A stretch of 39,459 bases of DNA from Candidatus Eisenbacteria bacterium (lineage in GTDB: Bacteria; Desulfobacterota; Binatia; DP-6), in NCBI GenBank assembly GCA_035577985.1, contig DATJZY010000106.1:1-39459 (forward strand). Direction: 5' to 3'. Of the stretch, positions 20,401 to 29,765 are shown piece after piece (position 1 is the stretch's first letter; the number at the start of each line of letters is the position of its first letter). The notes beneath the pieces were generated by a model. The model was given only the letters and a program-made list of their open reading frames with translations. It did no database searches and was not told the DNA's origin. Position numbers and translations under genes: made by a program.

Positions 20401-20739
20401 GATCCCGGGCACGGCGCGCATCGCCGCTGCGGCCGTCACCGCCTGGTGGGCGGCGCGCTCGATCGCCGCCGGGGCGCCGAACGCCGCGACGAGCATCGCG
20501 TCCACGCGGTCGACGACCCGCCCGCCGTGTCCGGCGACGATCGTCGCGAGGTCGTCGAGCGCGGCGAGCGTGTGCGCGGCGGCCTCCTCGAGCACGGCGC
20601 CCGGCGTCGCCGGCAGCTCGGCAACGACGATCGTGGCGCGGCGGCGCGCGACGAGCGGCGGCGGACCGGTGCGGGCGGGCGGGGGCGGGGGGCCGCTCGG
20701 CCGGGGAACGATGCGCAGGCGAGGCGGGTCGTCGGCCAT
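17479..20739 (-). CDS. Degenerate class III cyclase / AAA ATPase / TPR signalling protein
   Basis: A 1086-residue cytoplasmic protein with three parts. A Pro-rich start (residues 1-30) leads into a class III nucleotidyl-cyclase-like domain (about 31-165). The second metal Asp is present (D80), but the first is Glu (E41) and the V-N-x-A-x-R motif has Gly in place of Asn (G143; R147 or R146 retained), so cyclase activity is doubtful. Next comes an AAA ATPase of the kind found in cyclase-linked and LuxR-like regulators: [11 protein letters not shown] near 207, Walker A GDAGIGKS (236-243) and Walker [12 protein letters not shown] (361-371). The C-terminal ~600 residues are TPR-like helices. No DNA-binding domain is visible. 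It starts 4 nt after the outer-membrane barrel gene with no ribosome binding site, which suggests coupled translation. It probably senses or scaffolds something for that envelope module (inference). Confidence 0.85.
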   Translation of the reverse strand: MADDPPRLRIVPRPSGPPPPPARTGPPPLVARRRATIVVAELPATPGAVLEEAAAHTLAALDDLATIVAGHGGRVVDRVDAMLVAAFGAPAAIERAAHQAVTAAAAMRAVPGIRVGVESGVVLVGDPDEASGPGAPVTSDAVGIARRLKDAAAPGRVLVGTRAHDEVAEAFRFEPAADVRGPEDTVLAAWALAAPTPRTGRPTEAPFVGRARELEVLRACVRGLPEDGGGWVDVVGDAGIGKSRLVREMAAACEREGTRVLEGRCTAVGRRTGFLPFVELLRRWAGIDERDTDEHAVASLARALEPVARSETAALLPFLATLMGLPLPSAAPAPEDDALGRIVARSLRRFFELLAWQAPTVVVLEDVHWADGSSIELLASVVGLARALPLLFVCTRRPEPDETTHPLPPARRRIPLQALDPPDADRLVRSLLGTQVATTVAARVVSRTGGNPFFIEQVTRGLDRADASAIPETVEQLLLARAETLAPAARRALEVAAVIGPTVEQRILLRVLGAGVDGDAVIGELVARGFLRPTTRDGDPGYAFPHALAQEAVYAAILRARRIALHAEVADAIVASSGDRLAERYGMLAYHYGRAERVAEAEQYLVAAGEQAIHTAASDAALYYFEEAMRLYLLRHGEGGDPARKAALLTRVGHALFGRGRLLEASETFNRALECLGEHVSRGRARTLLRLPGTAAVVLWQLFSPLRRASGRPASAHDREVFDLMFHRQEAQITADPQRLVVDCLENLRRFGTVDPSTVPRAGGLYAGAGGLFGYGGISFAIGQRLLTRAAAFVDHADPRELLRVEATQYIHHVLAGDWHLAREVDDALVAENVRLGRLWEATTYLGVLTERRIHEGRFADGEAGIARLAAIERDFDFELAKSNRQAMTALLHLERGRLVAALDAASAYLADHRDDLLNIYALGILAKIRVESGDVAAAATDVARAGEIVRRVAVVPPFHRSRYARSRLLLGVARHAHDRGAERAALRAARWVAWSRPEALRLAGASSWLGGRRRRAVVLWERGIREATRLGLRPELARLYREAGTLLAEANGSPLRVGGDDARACLAHAVALFGELGVEPADVSR

Positions 20740-20743
20740 CGCG

Positions 20744-22588
20744 TCAGAACTGCAGCGTCATGCGGAGGCTCGTCTCCGAGCGTCCGGCGTTGAATCCGGC
20801 CAGGCCCCAGGTTTCGAAGATGGGCGTCGAGTGACCGCGCGGCGTGACGAAGTAGCGCTGCGCCAGGTTCACGACCAGGTCGTTGCGCACGAACCAGTCG
20901 ACCGACCAGAACGGCTCCATGCCGAACTGGTTCACCGGGTCGACCACCAGCCCGAGCGTCGGCACGACGCTGCCGCCGCGGAAGAAGCCGGTGACGGCGA
21001 GCGACGCGAGCGCCTCCCAGCCGCGGATCTTGTCGCGGAAGGCGACATTGGGCGGCCGCTCGCGCGAGGGCAGATCGAGCCCGCCCACGAGGCACGACCC
21101 CGCGCGCCGTCGCTGCTGCGCCGGGAGGATCGCGATGTCCTGGGCGCGGCAGCTCGGGTTGTCGAGAAGATGGTGCCAGAAGAACTGGCCCGTCACGAGG
21201 AACGTGCTCACGCGGTTGAGCGGCCTGATCCAGGTCGGGCGATCGAAGCCGATCATGCCCTTCCACATGTCCTTCTTGGTGACGCCGGGCAGCGCCGGCA
21301 CGTCGATCAGCGTCACGCGCGAGACGTCGAAGAACGGGATGCCCATGTCGTAGACCGTCTCGAGGCGGTAGACGGTCTGCGTCCAGGTCTCCTCGGCATA
21401 GTTCGCCGACAGGCCGATCGTGTGCACGTACGGCGAGATGGCTTTGGCGGGGAAGATGCCCCGGGCGAGGTAGCCGCGCGTGAGCTCGAGATCGCGCTGC
21501 GGGTTGAACGTGCGCGGCACGCCCGCGAGCGGCGCCGAGTTCGTGCCGTCGTCGCCCGCCCAGCGCTGGTAGAAGTAGACGAGCGCCAGCTCGACGCTGG
21601 CCGGCGTGACCGCATGCAGGCGCACGCCGACCTGGCTGTTCTCGGCGGGATTGCGCGACCAGTCGCCTTGCCCGAAGAGCTTCGTGCCGCCGATGAGGCT
21701 CGTGCACTTCCCGCTGCCGTCGTTCGGCCCGCCGTGGATCTTGGTCGGCGCACCGTCGCAGAAGCCGCTCACCATCGCGCCGTCGAGCGGGTTCGTGAGC
21801 GGGTTGAGGAACGGCAGGCCCCACGGGCGGGGGAGGTAGGCCTGCTTCGCCGGCTGCCAGTCGCCGGGATTCCAGTACCATTCGAGGAACGCCTGCGAGA
21901 GCGGTCCGATCTGATCCAGGTCGTAGAGGAAGTGGATCATCCAGAGCGGCTGGCGCAGCTCGTCCCATCCGAACGCGGGGGGCGGGATCTCCTGCTGTAG
22001 ATGCCAGGTGAGGTCCAGAGGATTCACGCGGTCGAGCAGGCGGAAGTTGTCGCTCTCGCCCCACACGAGCTGCTGCTTTCCGGCGCGCACCGTGAGTGGC
22101 AGGCCGCGCAGCCGCACCTCGATCCACGCCTCGCGCAGCTCGTCGTCGAAGCGGAAGGCATCGCGCTCGCCGCGCGTGAGGCCGTCCAGCGTGAGCTGGC
22201 GATCGCTGAAGCCGGCCGCGCGCAGCGCGCCGGGCAGCCGGCGCCCGCTGTAGGCGCGGCCGTGGATGTCCTCGCGCGGCGCGAATCCGGGCGTCGTGTC
22301 GTAGACGCTGTCGTAGACGCCCCGCCACTGGACGAGGACCTGCGAGCGCTCGATGAACGGGACGTCGTAGCTCGAGAGGAAGCGCCCGTGGTCGAGCCAA
22401 TCGTACTGGAGCCGCAGGCGCGCGGTGTTGCGCTGCTGGATGAACTGGTACGTCGACGCGTCGGGCGTGCGGACCAGGTTCTGCGTCTGGAGGTTGCCCG
22501 AGAGCTGGACCGCGCCGAAGCGCTGGGTGGCCGCCGCGGGCAGCGCCGCCGCGAGGATCGTGGCGCACACGATCCCGCCGCGGATCAC
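20744..22588 (-). CDS. DUF1302-like outer-membrane beta-barrel
   Basis: A 614-residue exported protein with a signal peptide (hydrophobic residues about 5-20) and a C-terminal Phe (MTLQF), the usual signature for BAM-assembled barrels. Alternating hydrophobic/polar strands run throughout. The segment AGKQQLVWGESDNFRLLD, followed by VNPLDL, is close to the RxGRQxxxWGES...NPxD hallmark of DUF1302-like proteins. Members of that family are found with lipid, sterol or hydrocarbon export functions; the substrate here is unknown. I use the GTG at 22588, whose GTGA overlaps the stop of the Cys-rich gene. The open frame extends upstream only as a shadow of that gene. DUF1302 genes often sit beside DUF1329; none is seen here. 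Confidence 0.82.
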   Translation of the reverse strand: MIRGGIVCATILAAALPAAATQRFGAVQLSGNLQTQNLVRTPDASTYQFIQQRNTARLRLQYDWLDHGRFLSSYDVPFIERSQVLVQWRGVYDSVYDTTPGFAPREDIHGRAYSGRRLPGALRAAGFSDRQLTLDGLTRGERDAFRFDDELREAWIEVRLRGLPLTVRAGKQQLVWGESDNFRLLDRVNPLDLTWHLQQEIPPPAFGWDELRQPLWMIHFLYDLDQIGPLSQAFLEWYWNPGDWQPAKQAYLPRPWGLPFLNPLTNPLDGAMVSGFCDGAPTKIHGGPNDGSGKCTSLIGGTKLFGQGDWSRNPAENSQVGVRLHAVTPASVELALVYFYQRWAGDDGTNSAPLAGVPRTFNPQRDLELTRGYLARGIFPAKAISPYVHTIGLSANYAEETWTQTVYRLETVYDMGIPFFDVSRVTLIDVPALPGVTKKDMWKGMIGFDRPTWIRPLNRVSTFLVTGQFFWHHLLDNPSCRAQDIAILPAQQRRRAGSCLVGGLDLPSRERPPNVAFRDKIRGWEALASLAVTGFFRGGSVVPTLGLVVDPVNQFGMEPFWSVDWFVRNDLVVNLAQRYFVTPRGHSTPIFETWGLAGFNAGRSETSLRMTLQF

Positions 22589-24114
22589 GGACAGCTCTCG
22601 GTGTCGTGGTAGCACGCGTGCACCGGCAGGATGAGCGCCGATGCGCCGGGCAGGCCCGTCGTGACCGTGTCCAGGAGATTCTGCTGCGTCGCCGGCTCGC
22701 AGAAGACGTCGACGAGGACCGGCTCGGCGGTCTTCGGATAGGCGGCGTCCGGCCACGGGGGCACGGGCGTCGTCGCCTTGCCGGTCCGCTCGATCCGATC
22801 GGACGGGAAGCAGGGCAGGCTCGTCGTCGCCGCGCAGCACGTCTGCGAGAGACCGCCCTTGCGGTCGAGGCAGCGGGCCGTCGCCGGGTCGACCGGATCG
22901 GGGACCTGCGACACGCACGCGTCGCCGGTGCACGGCGCGCCGCACGTGCCGGCGCCCGGACAGCCGTTGCTCGCGAGCTGCCCGGCGCACGGGAGCGCGC
23001 CTTCGAGCGCGCGGCTGCTCGTCGTCACGTGGAGCGGGATCTGCAGCCGCGCGAGGAACGTACCGTCGGGGCGGCAGCTGCTCGAGAGCTTGAAGACCTG
23101 GTTCGCGTCGCTCACCAGCACCGTGCCCTCGACCCGGCACGCGCGTCCCTTGTCGGGCCCGGCGGTACACACGCCGGTGTCGCCGCGGGCATTCCCCGAG
23201 CACTGCGGGCAGACCACGCCGGGCGGCGCGAACCATACGGCGCTGCCGAGCGCGAGCGTCAGGTCGACGGCGCCGGTCGCGAGATCGGCCGTGCCGGTGA
23301 TCGAGCCGTCGTACTCGTTGACGAGGCAGGTGGCGGCGCCGAGCACGAAGAGCGGCAGCGGCGGTCCGAAGGCGGGGTTGATCGTCCCGCGCCCCGTCTC
23401 GCTCGAGACGGTGCAGGTGGACGTGGTGCTCGGGTCGCATCCCGAGAGGCACGCGCGCAGCGTGGAGCCGCCGACGATCGGGAAGTTGTGCGCCACGCCC
23501 GTCCAGCCGTTGTCGAGATCGGTCCCGGCGTCCGCAGCGACGAGGCGCAGCTCGCGCGGACCACCGGCGGGATTGGGCGGGCATTCACCCTGCCCCTCGT
23601 TCGGCAGGCACTGGAGCGTCAGCCGATCGGAGTCGCGAGCCGTCTGGCCGCCGGCGGTGCCCTTCGCCCGCATGCGCAGTGCGAGTCGCTTGGATGGCCT
23701 CGAGTGCGACTTCCCGCGGAGCGGCAGCCGGACGATCGCGGCGGAGCCGCACGCAGCCTCCGACGCCGGTGTCACCGGGGGCGTCAGGGCCTGCGTCACG
23801 AGCTTCCCGGTCTGCGCGAGCACGCGCGAGACGGTGAGCGACGTGACGTCCGTCGCCGAGCACCCGCCGACGTCGGCCGACAGCACGCACACGTCGACCC
23901 CGAAGGTGCAGGCGCCGTCCTGCTGCCCGTCGGCGTCGCAGGCGGGATCGCCGTCGCGGCACGCGACGGCGGTCGCACCCTTCGTCGCCGTCATGCCGTC
24001 CCAGACCGCCAGGCAGTCGGTCGCCGCGGGGCCGCCACCGGCGACCAGCGCATGGGCGGCCGCGGCGGCCAGCAGGATCGTGGCTGCGGCGGTGCGCACC
24101 GGCGTGCGTGTCAC
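22585..24114 (-). CDS. Secreted Cys-rich protein of unknown function
   Basis: A 509-residue protein with a clear signal peptide (hydrophobic residues 8-24) and about 30 cysteines. It contains short Cys-framed loops, such as ACRDGDPACDADG, GACTFGVDVCV, CPQCSGNARGDTGVCTAGPDKGRAC and CTGDAC, separated by beta-rich sequence. I recognise no catalytic motif. The number of Cys suggests a disulfide-bonded extracytoplasmic protein; metal or haem binding is not indicated, because there is no CxxCH. The start is GTG 24114, chosen because a -10-like hexamer ends 6 nt before it and the signal peptide follows directly. It is coupled to the barrel gene by a GTGA overlap, so a shared envelope role is likely. 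Confidence 0.75.
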   Translation of the reverse strand: MTRTPVRTAAATILLAAAAAHALVAGGGPAATDCLAVWDGMTATKGATAVACRDGDPACDADGQQDGACTFGVDVCVLSADVGGCSATDVTSLTVSRVLAQTGKLVTQALTPPVTPASEAACGSAAIVRLPLRGKSHSRPSKRLALRMRAKGTAGGQTARDSDRLTLQCLPNEGQGECPPNPAGGPRELRLVAADAGTDLDNGWTGVAHNFPIVGGSTLRACLSGCDPSTTSTCTVSSETGRGTINPAFGPPLPLFVLGAATCLVNEYDGSITGTADLATGAVDLTLALGSAVWFAPPGVVCPQCSGNARGDTGVCTAGPDKGRACRVEGTVLVSDANQVFKLSSSCRPDGTFLARLQIPLHVTTSSRALEGALPCAGQLASNGCPGAGTCGAPCTGDACVSQVPDPVDPATARCLDRKGGLSQTCCAATTSLPCFPSDRIERTGKATTPVPPWPDAAYPKTAEPVLVDVFCEPATQQNLLDTVTTGLPGASALILPVHACYHDTESCP

Positions 24115-24120
24115 CCCGAT

Positions 24121-24150
24121 CGCCTAGCGCACGTGGCCGCGGCCGCGCAA
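24121..24150 (-). promoter_or_regulatory. Predicted promoter giving a leaderless mRNA (Cys-rich gene)
   Basis: On the minus strand TTGCGC (24150-24145) is followed after 18 nt by TAGGCG (24126-24121), which ends 6 nt before GTG 24114. No Shine-Dalgarno sequence is present. It sits back to back with the divergent SDR promoter; only 5 nt separate the two -35 hexamers. Confidence 0.45.
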
Positions 24151-24155
24151 CGTCC

Positions 24156-24184
24156 TTGACCCGTCGTCGAGCCTCGGCGATGTG
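24156..24184 (+). promoter_or_regulatory. Predicted promoter giving a leaderless mRNA (SDR gene)
   Basis: TTGACC (24156-24161), a 17-nt spacer and GATGTG (24179-24184) end exactly 6 nt before ATG 24191. The -35 hexamer matches TTGACA at five of six positions; the -10 is weak. This supports ATG 24191 over the in-frame GTG at 24182, which lies inside the -10 hexamer. Confidence 0.5.
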
Positions 24185-24190
24185 AGCGGC

Positions 24191-24949
24191 ATGAAGGGAT
24201 TGAGAGGGCGCCACGTGCTGGTCACCGGGGCGGCGAGCGGGATCGGCGAGGCCGTCTGCGTTCGGCTGATCGAGGAGGGCGCGGCGGTAGCGCTGGTCGA
24301 CCGCGATGCGGACCGGCTGGAAGCCCTGCGAGCGAAGCTCGCAGGGCAGGGCGGCCGCCTCGCGGCCTTCCGGGTCGAGGTCGGCGACGAGGCGGCCGTG
24401 CGGGCGGCGGTCGACGGCGCGGTCGCGTCCCTCGGCGCGCTCCGCGGCGTCGTCACGAGCGCCGGCATCTTCGATCCCGGCGACATGCAACCGCTCGCCG
24501 GCGTCGAGCTCGCGACCTTCGAGCGCACGCTGCGCGTGAACCTCGTGGGGACGTTCCTGGTCGTGAAGTACGCGCTCCCGCATCTGGTGGCGCACGGCGG
24601 CGCCATCGTGACCGTGGCGTCGACCGCCGGGGTGCGCGGCCACGGCTTCGGGAGCGGCTACACGGCGTCGAAGGGCGGTGTCGTGGCGCTGACGCGTCTC
24701 CTCGCCGAGCAGTACGCGGGGCAGGGCGTGCGCACGAACTGCATCTGTCCGGGGGCCACCGACACCCCGATGACGGGCGGCGTCTACCACCAGCCCGAGA
24801 TGAAGCAGCGCATGCAGCGCGCGATTCCGCTCGGCCGCGTCGCCGAGCCGCACGAGATCGGCGACGTCGCGTGCTTCCTTCTCTCCGACGACGCCGCCTA
24901 CGTGAACGGTCAGATCCTGCCCGTCGACGGCGGCGCGACGGTGCGATGA
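24191..24949 (+). CDS. Short-chain dehydrogenase/reductase (SDR)
   Basis: A 252-residue classical SDR, an NAD(P)-dependent oxidoreductase. The cofactor motif TGAASGIG lies near residues 12-19 and Asp follows strand 2 (VALVDRD), which favours NAD over NADP. The catalytic Ser is in TVASTAG and the Tyr/Lys pair in YTASKGG. The C-terminus PGATDTPM and INGQILPVDGGATVR-like end (NGQILPVDGG) are typical. The substrate is unknown. I chose ATG 24191 from the promoter spacing; GTG 24182 would add three residues. Its TGA overlaps the ATG of the GNAT gene (ATGA), so the two are probably co-translated. Confidence 0.92.
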   Translation: MKGLRGRHVLVTGAASGIGEAVCVRLIEEGAAVALVDRDADRLEALRAKLAGQGGRLAAFRVEVGDEAAVRAAVDGAVASLGALRGVVTSAGIFDPGDMQPLAGVELATFERTLRVNLVGTFLVVKYALPHLVAHGGAIVTVASTAGVRGHGFGSGYTASKGGVVALTRLLAEQYAGQGVRTNCICPGATDTPMTGGVYHQPEMKQRMQRAIPLGRVAEPHEIGDVACFLLSDDAAYVNGQILPVDGGATVR

Positions 24950-25884
24950 GCGACGTCCAGGTCCGCACGATCGAGGAACGCGATCTTCCGGAGGCCGACC
25001 GCATCTTCCGGCTCGCCTTCGGGACGTTCCTTCGCCTTCCCGATCCGCTCGCGTTCGGCGGCGACTCGTCGTTCGTGCGCGCGCGCTTCCTCGCGAATCC
25101 CGGCGCCGGCTTCGTCGCGACGCGCGGCGGGGAGCTCGTCGGCTCCAACTTCGCGGTGCGCTGGGGCAGCTTTGGCTTCTTCGGGCCGCTATCGGTGCGC
25201 CCGGATCTGTGGAACGGCGGCGTGGGACGCCGGCTCCTCGATCCGGTGATGGCCCTGTTCGAGCGGTGGGGGATACGGCACGCCGGTCTCTTCACCTTCG
25301 CCGAGAGCGCGAAGCACGTGGGGCTCTACGGAAGCTACGGGTTCTACCCGAGGTTCCTGACCGCGATCATGTCGAAGGCGATCACCGCGCCGCCGGCGGC
25401 GACTGCACGCTGGTCACGCTTCTCCCAAGGCGCGCCCGCCGCGGCGCTCGCGCGCTGCCGCGAGATCACGAACGCCCTCTACGATGGGCTGGACCTCACC
25501 GACGAGATCCGCGCCGTCGCGACGCACGGCTTCGGCGACACCGTGCTGGTGGAGGACGGCGGTCGCCTCGCCGCCTTCGCCGTCTGTCACGTCGGGGCGG
25601 GCACCGAGGCGGGCAGCGACCAGTGCTTCGTCAAGTTCGGCGCCGTGCGCCCGGGTCCGGACGCGAGCGCCGACTTCGAGCGTCTCCTCGATGCATGCGA
25701 AGCCTTCGCCGCGGGGTGCGGCGCCGGCACGGTCATGGGCGGCACGAATCTCGCGCGCGAGGCGGCGTACCGCCGGATGCGCGCGCGGGGCTACCGGACG
25801 GTCATCCAGGGCGTCGCGATGCACCGCCCGAACGAGCCCGCCTACAGCCGGCCCGACGTGTTCGCGATCGACGACTGGCGCTGA
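24946..25884 (+). CDS. Double GNAT-fold N-acetyltransferase
   Basis: A 312-residue protein with a clear N-terminal GNAT domain (about residues 4-150): beta strands GELVGSNFAVRW and FFGPLSVRPDLWNGGVGRRLLDPVM, the latter containing the acyl-CoA pyrophosphate-binding turn NGGVG, then HVGLYGSYGFYPR. The C-terminal half (about 195-300) has a second, weaker GNAT-like pattern ending EAAYRRMRARGYRTV, so the protein probably has two GNAT folds with one active. The acyl acceptor is unknown. It is coupled to the SDR through an ATGA overlap and followed 48 nt later by prfB. Confidence 0.82.
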   Translation: MSDVQVRTIEERDLPEADRIFRLAFGTFLRLPDPLAFGGDSSFVRARFLANPGAGFVATRGGELVGSNFAVRWGSFGFFGPLSVRPDLWNGGVGRRLLDPVMALFERWGIRHAGLFTFAESAKHVGLYGSYGFYPRFLTAIMSKAITAPPAATARWSRFSQGAPAAALARCREITNALYDGLDLTDEIRAVATHGFGDTVLVEDGGRLAAFAVCHVGAGTEAGSDQCFVKFGAVRPGPDASADFERLLDACEAFAAGCGAGTVMGGTNLAREAAYRRMRARGYRTVIQGVAMHRPNEPAYSRPDVFAIDDWR

Positions 25885-25932
25885 GCCGGCCCGCTCGCAG
25901 TGCCCCGGGCCGTCGGCTAGATTCCGCGGGTC

Positions 25933-27072
<1,140 letters not shown>

Positions 27073-27076
<4 letters not shown>

Positions 27077-27696
27077 GCGCGACCGCCGAGCGCGTGCGTG
27101 CGATCCTCGAGGGCGCGCGGGCGATCATCACCGGCAGCCACATCGTCTACACCTCGGGCAGGCACGGCAGTGCCTACGTGAACAAGGACGCCGTCTACCC
27201 CGACACCGCGCGCGTCGCCGAGCTCTGTCGCTTCCTCGCCGACGCCGCCGCGCCGCTGCGCCCCGAGATCGTGTGCGGGCCGGCGATGGGCGGCATCATC
27301 CTCGCCCAGTGGACCGGACATCACCTGGGCATCCCGGCGGTCTACGCCGAGAAGGCGGACGCGGGCGGCATGGCCCTGCGACGTGGCTACGATGCGCTGG
27401 TCGCCGGACGGCGCGTGCTGGTCGTCGAGGACATCCTCAATACCGGCGGCTCGGTGAAGGACGCGGTCGCGGCGGTGCGCGCCGCGGGCGGCGACGTCGC
27501 CGGCGTCGCGGCTCTCGTGAACCGCGGGCGCGTCACCGCCGCGGACGTGGGCGTGCCCGCGCTCGCCGCGCTCCTCGACGTCGAGCTCGAGGCGTGGGAC
27601 GCGGCCGCGTGCCCGCTCTGCCGCGACGGCGTGCCGGTGAACACGACCGTCGGAAAGGGACGCGAGTTCCTCGCGAAGCGCCGCCAGACCGGTTGA
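27073..27696 (+). CDS. pyrE: Orotate phosphoribosyltransferase-like protein
   Basis: A 207-residue type I phosphoribosyltransferase. The PRPP-binding loop VLVVEDILNTGGSV lies near residues 116-129, preceded by the ITGSHIVYTSGRHGSAYVNKD segment typical of PyrE (orotate plus PRPP to OMP, in UMP synthesis) and CGPAMGGIILA. The C-terminal tail CPLCRDGVPVNTTVGKG is seen in a subgroup of PyrE-like enzymes. Other PRTases of the same fold cannot be fully excluded, so the symbol is given with moderate confidence. The GTG start at 27073 overlaps the prfB TGA (GTGA). Confidence 0.85.
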
Positions 27697-27728
27697 CACG
27701 CTCGGCGGCGCCGTGCGCACGAAGGGCC

Positions 27729-29546
27729 ATGCGTACGGCGATCGGCCTCGTCCTCCTCGTCTTCGCGGCGCGCTCCGGCCCCGCGGCCGACTTCAACATC
27801 GGGCCCGGCGACGCGGCGTCGCTCCAGAAGGCGCTGACGGTCGCCGCCGCCACGCCCGAGGCGGACACCATCACGCTCGCGGCCGGGTCGACGTACAGCA
27901 TCACGACGGCCGTCGAGGGCAACCAGGCGCTCCCGAGCATCACGACGCCGATCACGATCGTCGGCAACGGCGCGACGATCGAGCGCGCCACGAGCTTCGT
28001 CGGCGACATGCGCATCCTGCGCATCGCCGGGCCGTTCGGGGACGTGACGCTCCGGAACGTCACCATTCGCGGCGGGCGTCTTTCGAGCGGCGCCGCCGGG
28101 GCGGGAGCGCTCAGCGTCGGGCTCGGGCTCACGATCGAGGACAGCACGTTCACCGACAATCGCTGCGACGACGCCGCGCAGCTCGGCCAGGGCGGTGCCG
28201 TCTACATGGACGCGCCGCTGACCATCCGGAACAGCACGCTCAGCCAGAACCACGCCAACAAGGGTGGGGCGATCGCGAACCCGTTCGGGCGTACGCTCAC
28301 GATCGAGCGCTCCCACATCGTGGACAACGTCGCCGCGGGGCTCGGCGCTTCTGGCGGCGGCGTGGGCGGCGCGATCGCGACGACGTTCGGGGAGATCGCG
28401 ATGACCGACTCGACGGTCGCCGGGAACCAGGCGCTCGCGCCGCCGACCGGCAACGCGCTCGGGGGCGGCATTGCGAACGAGGACGGCAATTGGACCATCA
28501 CGCGATCGACGGTGAGCGGCAACAGCGCGACGTCGACCGCGCCGAGTACGGGGAACGCCCTCGGGGGCGGCATGTATTCGACGGGGGGCGGCACGATCAC
28601 GCTCGTCAACAGCACCGTGAGCGGCAACCGGGTCCTCATGGCGGGTGCCGCGCGCGTCGACGGCGGCGGCGTCGCGGCCGAGGGCGCCGGGTCGTGGACG
28701 CTGCGCAACGTGACGATCGCGGGGAACAACCTGCCGGCCGCTCCGGCGAACCGGCGCGGCGGCGGGATCTTCGTGTCCGGCCCGACCTTCCACGTGCAGA
28801 ACTCGATCATCGGCGACAACGTCGCCGACGCGGGCCCCGACTGCTTCACCACCGTGGGGAGCACGATCGTGTCGGGGGGCTACACGCTGTTCGAGAGCAC
28901 CGCCGGCTGCGCGATCGCGACCGGAACGGGCGACGTGACGGGGCAGGACGCGTTCCTCGGGCCGCTCGCCGACAACGGCGGCCTCACGCTCACGCACGCG
29001 CTCGGCGCGGCCAGCCCGGCGGAGAACGCCGGCAATCCCGAGAATCCCGGGCAGGACGCCGACGCGTGCGAGACCGTCGACCAGCGCTGCTTCGGCCGGC
29101 CCGCCGGCGGTCGCTGCGACATGGGCGCGGTGGAGCAGGGTGCGATCGCCGTCTGCGCCGACGTCACCACCACGACCACCACGACGACGCTACCCGCCGG
29201 CTGCGGCCTCTCCGCCGCGACCTTCGCGTCGATCCTGTGCCGTCTCGACGAGCTCATCGCCGACGTCCAGGGCACCGCCGCCCTCGGCAAGCAGCAGGCG
29301 AAGCTCCTCCAGAGCGCCCAGTCGGGGCGCGACAAGACCACCGACGCGCAAAGCCTCTCGTCCGCCGGCAAGGCGAAGCCCGCCAAGAAGAAGCTGAAGA
29401 AGGCCGCCCGCGCCGTCACGAGCTTCGTACACCGCCTGAGCTCCCGCAGCGCCCGCAAGTCCATCCCCACCGAAACGCGCCAGCCCTTGCTGGACGCCGC
29501 CGCCCCGATCGCCGCCGACCTCAAGACTCTCTCACAGAGCCTCTAG
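27729..29546 (+). CDS. Secreted right-handed beta-helix protein with Thr linker and basic tail
   Basis: A 605-residue exported protein. I start at ATG 27729 (GAAGGG directly upstream), giving a signal peptide MRTAIGLVLLVFAARSG. The body (about 25-480) consists of repeated turns of 20-30 residues, such as LTIEDSTFTDN, LTIRNSTLSQN, ITLVNSTVSGN and WTLRNVTIAGN, typical of pectin-lyase-like parallel beta-helices of the choice-of-anchor Q type. It ends in the LADNGGLTLTHAL and RCDMGAVE segments common to that group. Eight Thr residues then link to a ~115-residue, Lys/Arg-rich helical C-terminal domain, possibly an anchor to envelope polymers (inference). It follows pyrE by 32 nt and is followed by a strong hairpin. 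Function unknown; adhesion or polysaccharide binding is plausible. Confidence 0.8.
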   Translation: MRTAIGLVLLVFAARSGPAADFNIGPGDAASLQKALTVAAATPEADTITLAAGSTYSITTAVEGNQALPSITTPITIVGNGATIERATSFVGDMRILRIAGPFGDVTLRNVTIRGGRLSSGAAGAGALSVGLGLTIEDSTFTDNRCDDAAQLGQGGAVYMDAPLTIRNSTLSQNHANKGGAIANPFGRTLTIERSHIVDNVAAGLGASGGGVGGAIATTFGEIAMTDSTVAGNQALAPPTGNALGGGIANEDGNWTITRSTVSGNSATSTAPSTGNALGGGMYSTGGGTITLVNSTVSGNRVLMAGAARVDGGGVAAEGAGSWTLRNVTIAGNNLPAAPANRRGGGIFVSGPTFHVQNSIIGDNVADAGPDCFTTVGSTIVSGGYTLFESTAGCAIATGTGDVTGQDAFLGPLADNGGLTLTHALGAASPAENAGNPENPGQDADACETVDQRCFGRPAGGRCDMGAVEQGAIAVCADVTTTTTTTTLPAGCGLSAATFASILCRLDELIADVQGTAALGKQQAKLLQSAQSGRDKTTDAQSLSSAGKAKPAKKKLKKAARAVTSFVHRLSSRSARKSIPTETRQPLLDAAAPIAADLKTLSQSL

Positions 29547-29550
29547 GAGG

Positions 29551-29577
29551 CCGAGCCAAGACTACGTCTTGGCTCGG
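29551..29577 (+). terminator. Hairpin after the beta-helix gene
   Basis: A perfect 12-bp stem, CCGAGCCAAGAC / GTCTTGGCTCGG, with a TAC loop lies 4 nt after the stop codon at 29546. There is no T-run, so intrinsic termination is uncertain, but the placement is that of a terminator. It is one of several hairpins in this gap. Confidence 0.5.
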
Positions 29578-29732
29578 GGTAGGACGCGAGAGTGTGTCGC
29601 GTTCGTGGCGCGTGCCCGGACGCCACACTCTCGCGTCGGCTTCCTGCACCCGTGCGTACCAGCGTTGCGGCGCCGGCTTTGCCGGCCGCCGCACCCCGCC
29701 CGCGCGTACCACCGACGCCCCACCTACGCCCT

Positions 29733-29757
29733 CGCCCCGAGACGAAGTCTCGGGGCG
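29733..29757 (-). terminator. Hairpin after the sulfatase gene
   Basis: A perfect 11-bp stem, CGCCCCGAGAC / GTCTCGGGGCG, with a GAA loop (TTC on the minus strand) lies just past the sulfatase stop at 29766. On the minus strand no T-run follows. Termination is inferred from position and stem strength only. Confidence 0.45.
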
Positions 29758-29765
29758 AAACCAAA

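Larger units (their letters stand above)
29551..29757. repeat. Cluster of four hairpins between convergent genes
   Basis: The 219-nt gap between the convergent beta-helix and sulfatase genes is almost filled by inverted repeats. These are 29551-29562/29566-29577 (12 bp), 29583-29596/29624-29637 (14 bp, GACGCGAGAGTGTG and its complement, 27-nt loop), 29667-29677/29681-29692 (11 bp with one bulge, TTT loop) and 29733-29743/29747-29757 (11 bp, GAA loop). The first and last share the AGAC-N3-GTCT core. No open frame or mobile-element gene is present. It may be a bidirectional terminator or a dispersed palindromic element. Confidence 0.75.

Noticed and set aside
17071..20793. Plus-strand open frame of 1240 codons opposite the AAA/TPR protein
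   Set aside because: The minus-strand frame has intact Walker motifs and protein-like composition; this one is an Arg/Glu-rich shadow.
29165..29195. Short ACC/ACG repeat in the beta-helix gene as a possible microsatellite or CRISPR-like repeat
   Set aside because: It is coding sequence for the Thr linker; there are no spaced identical repeats.
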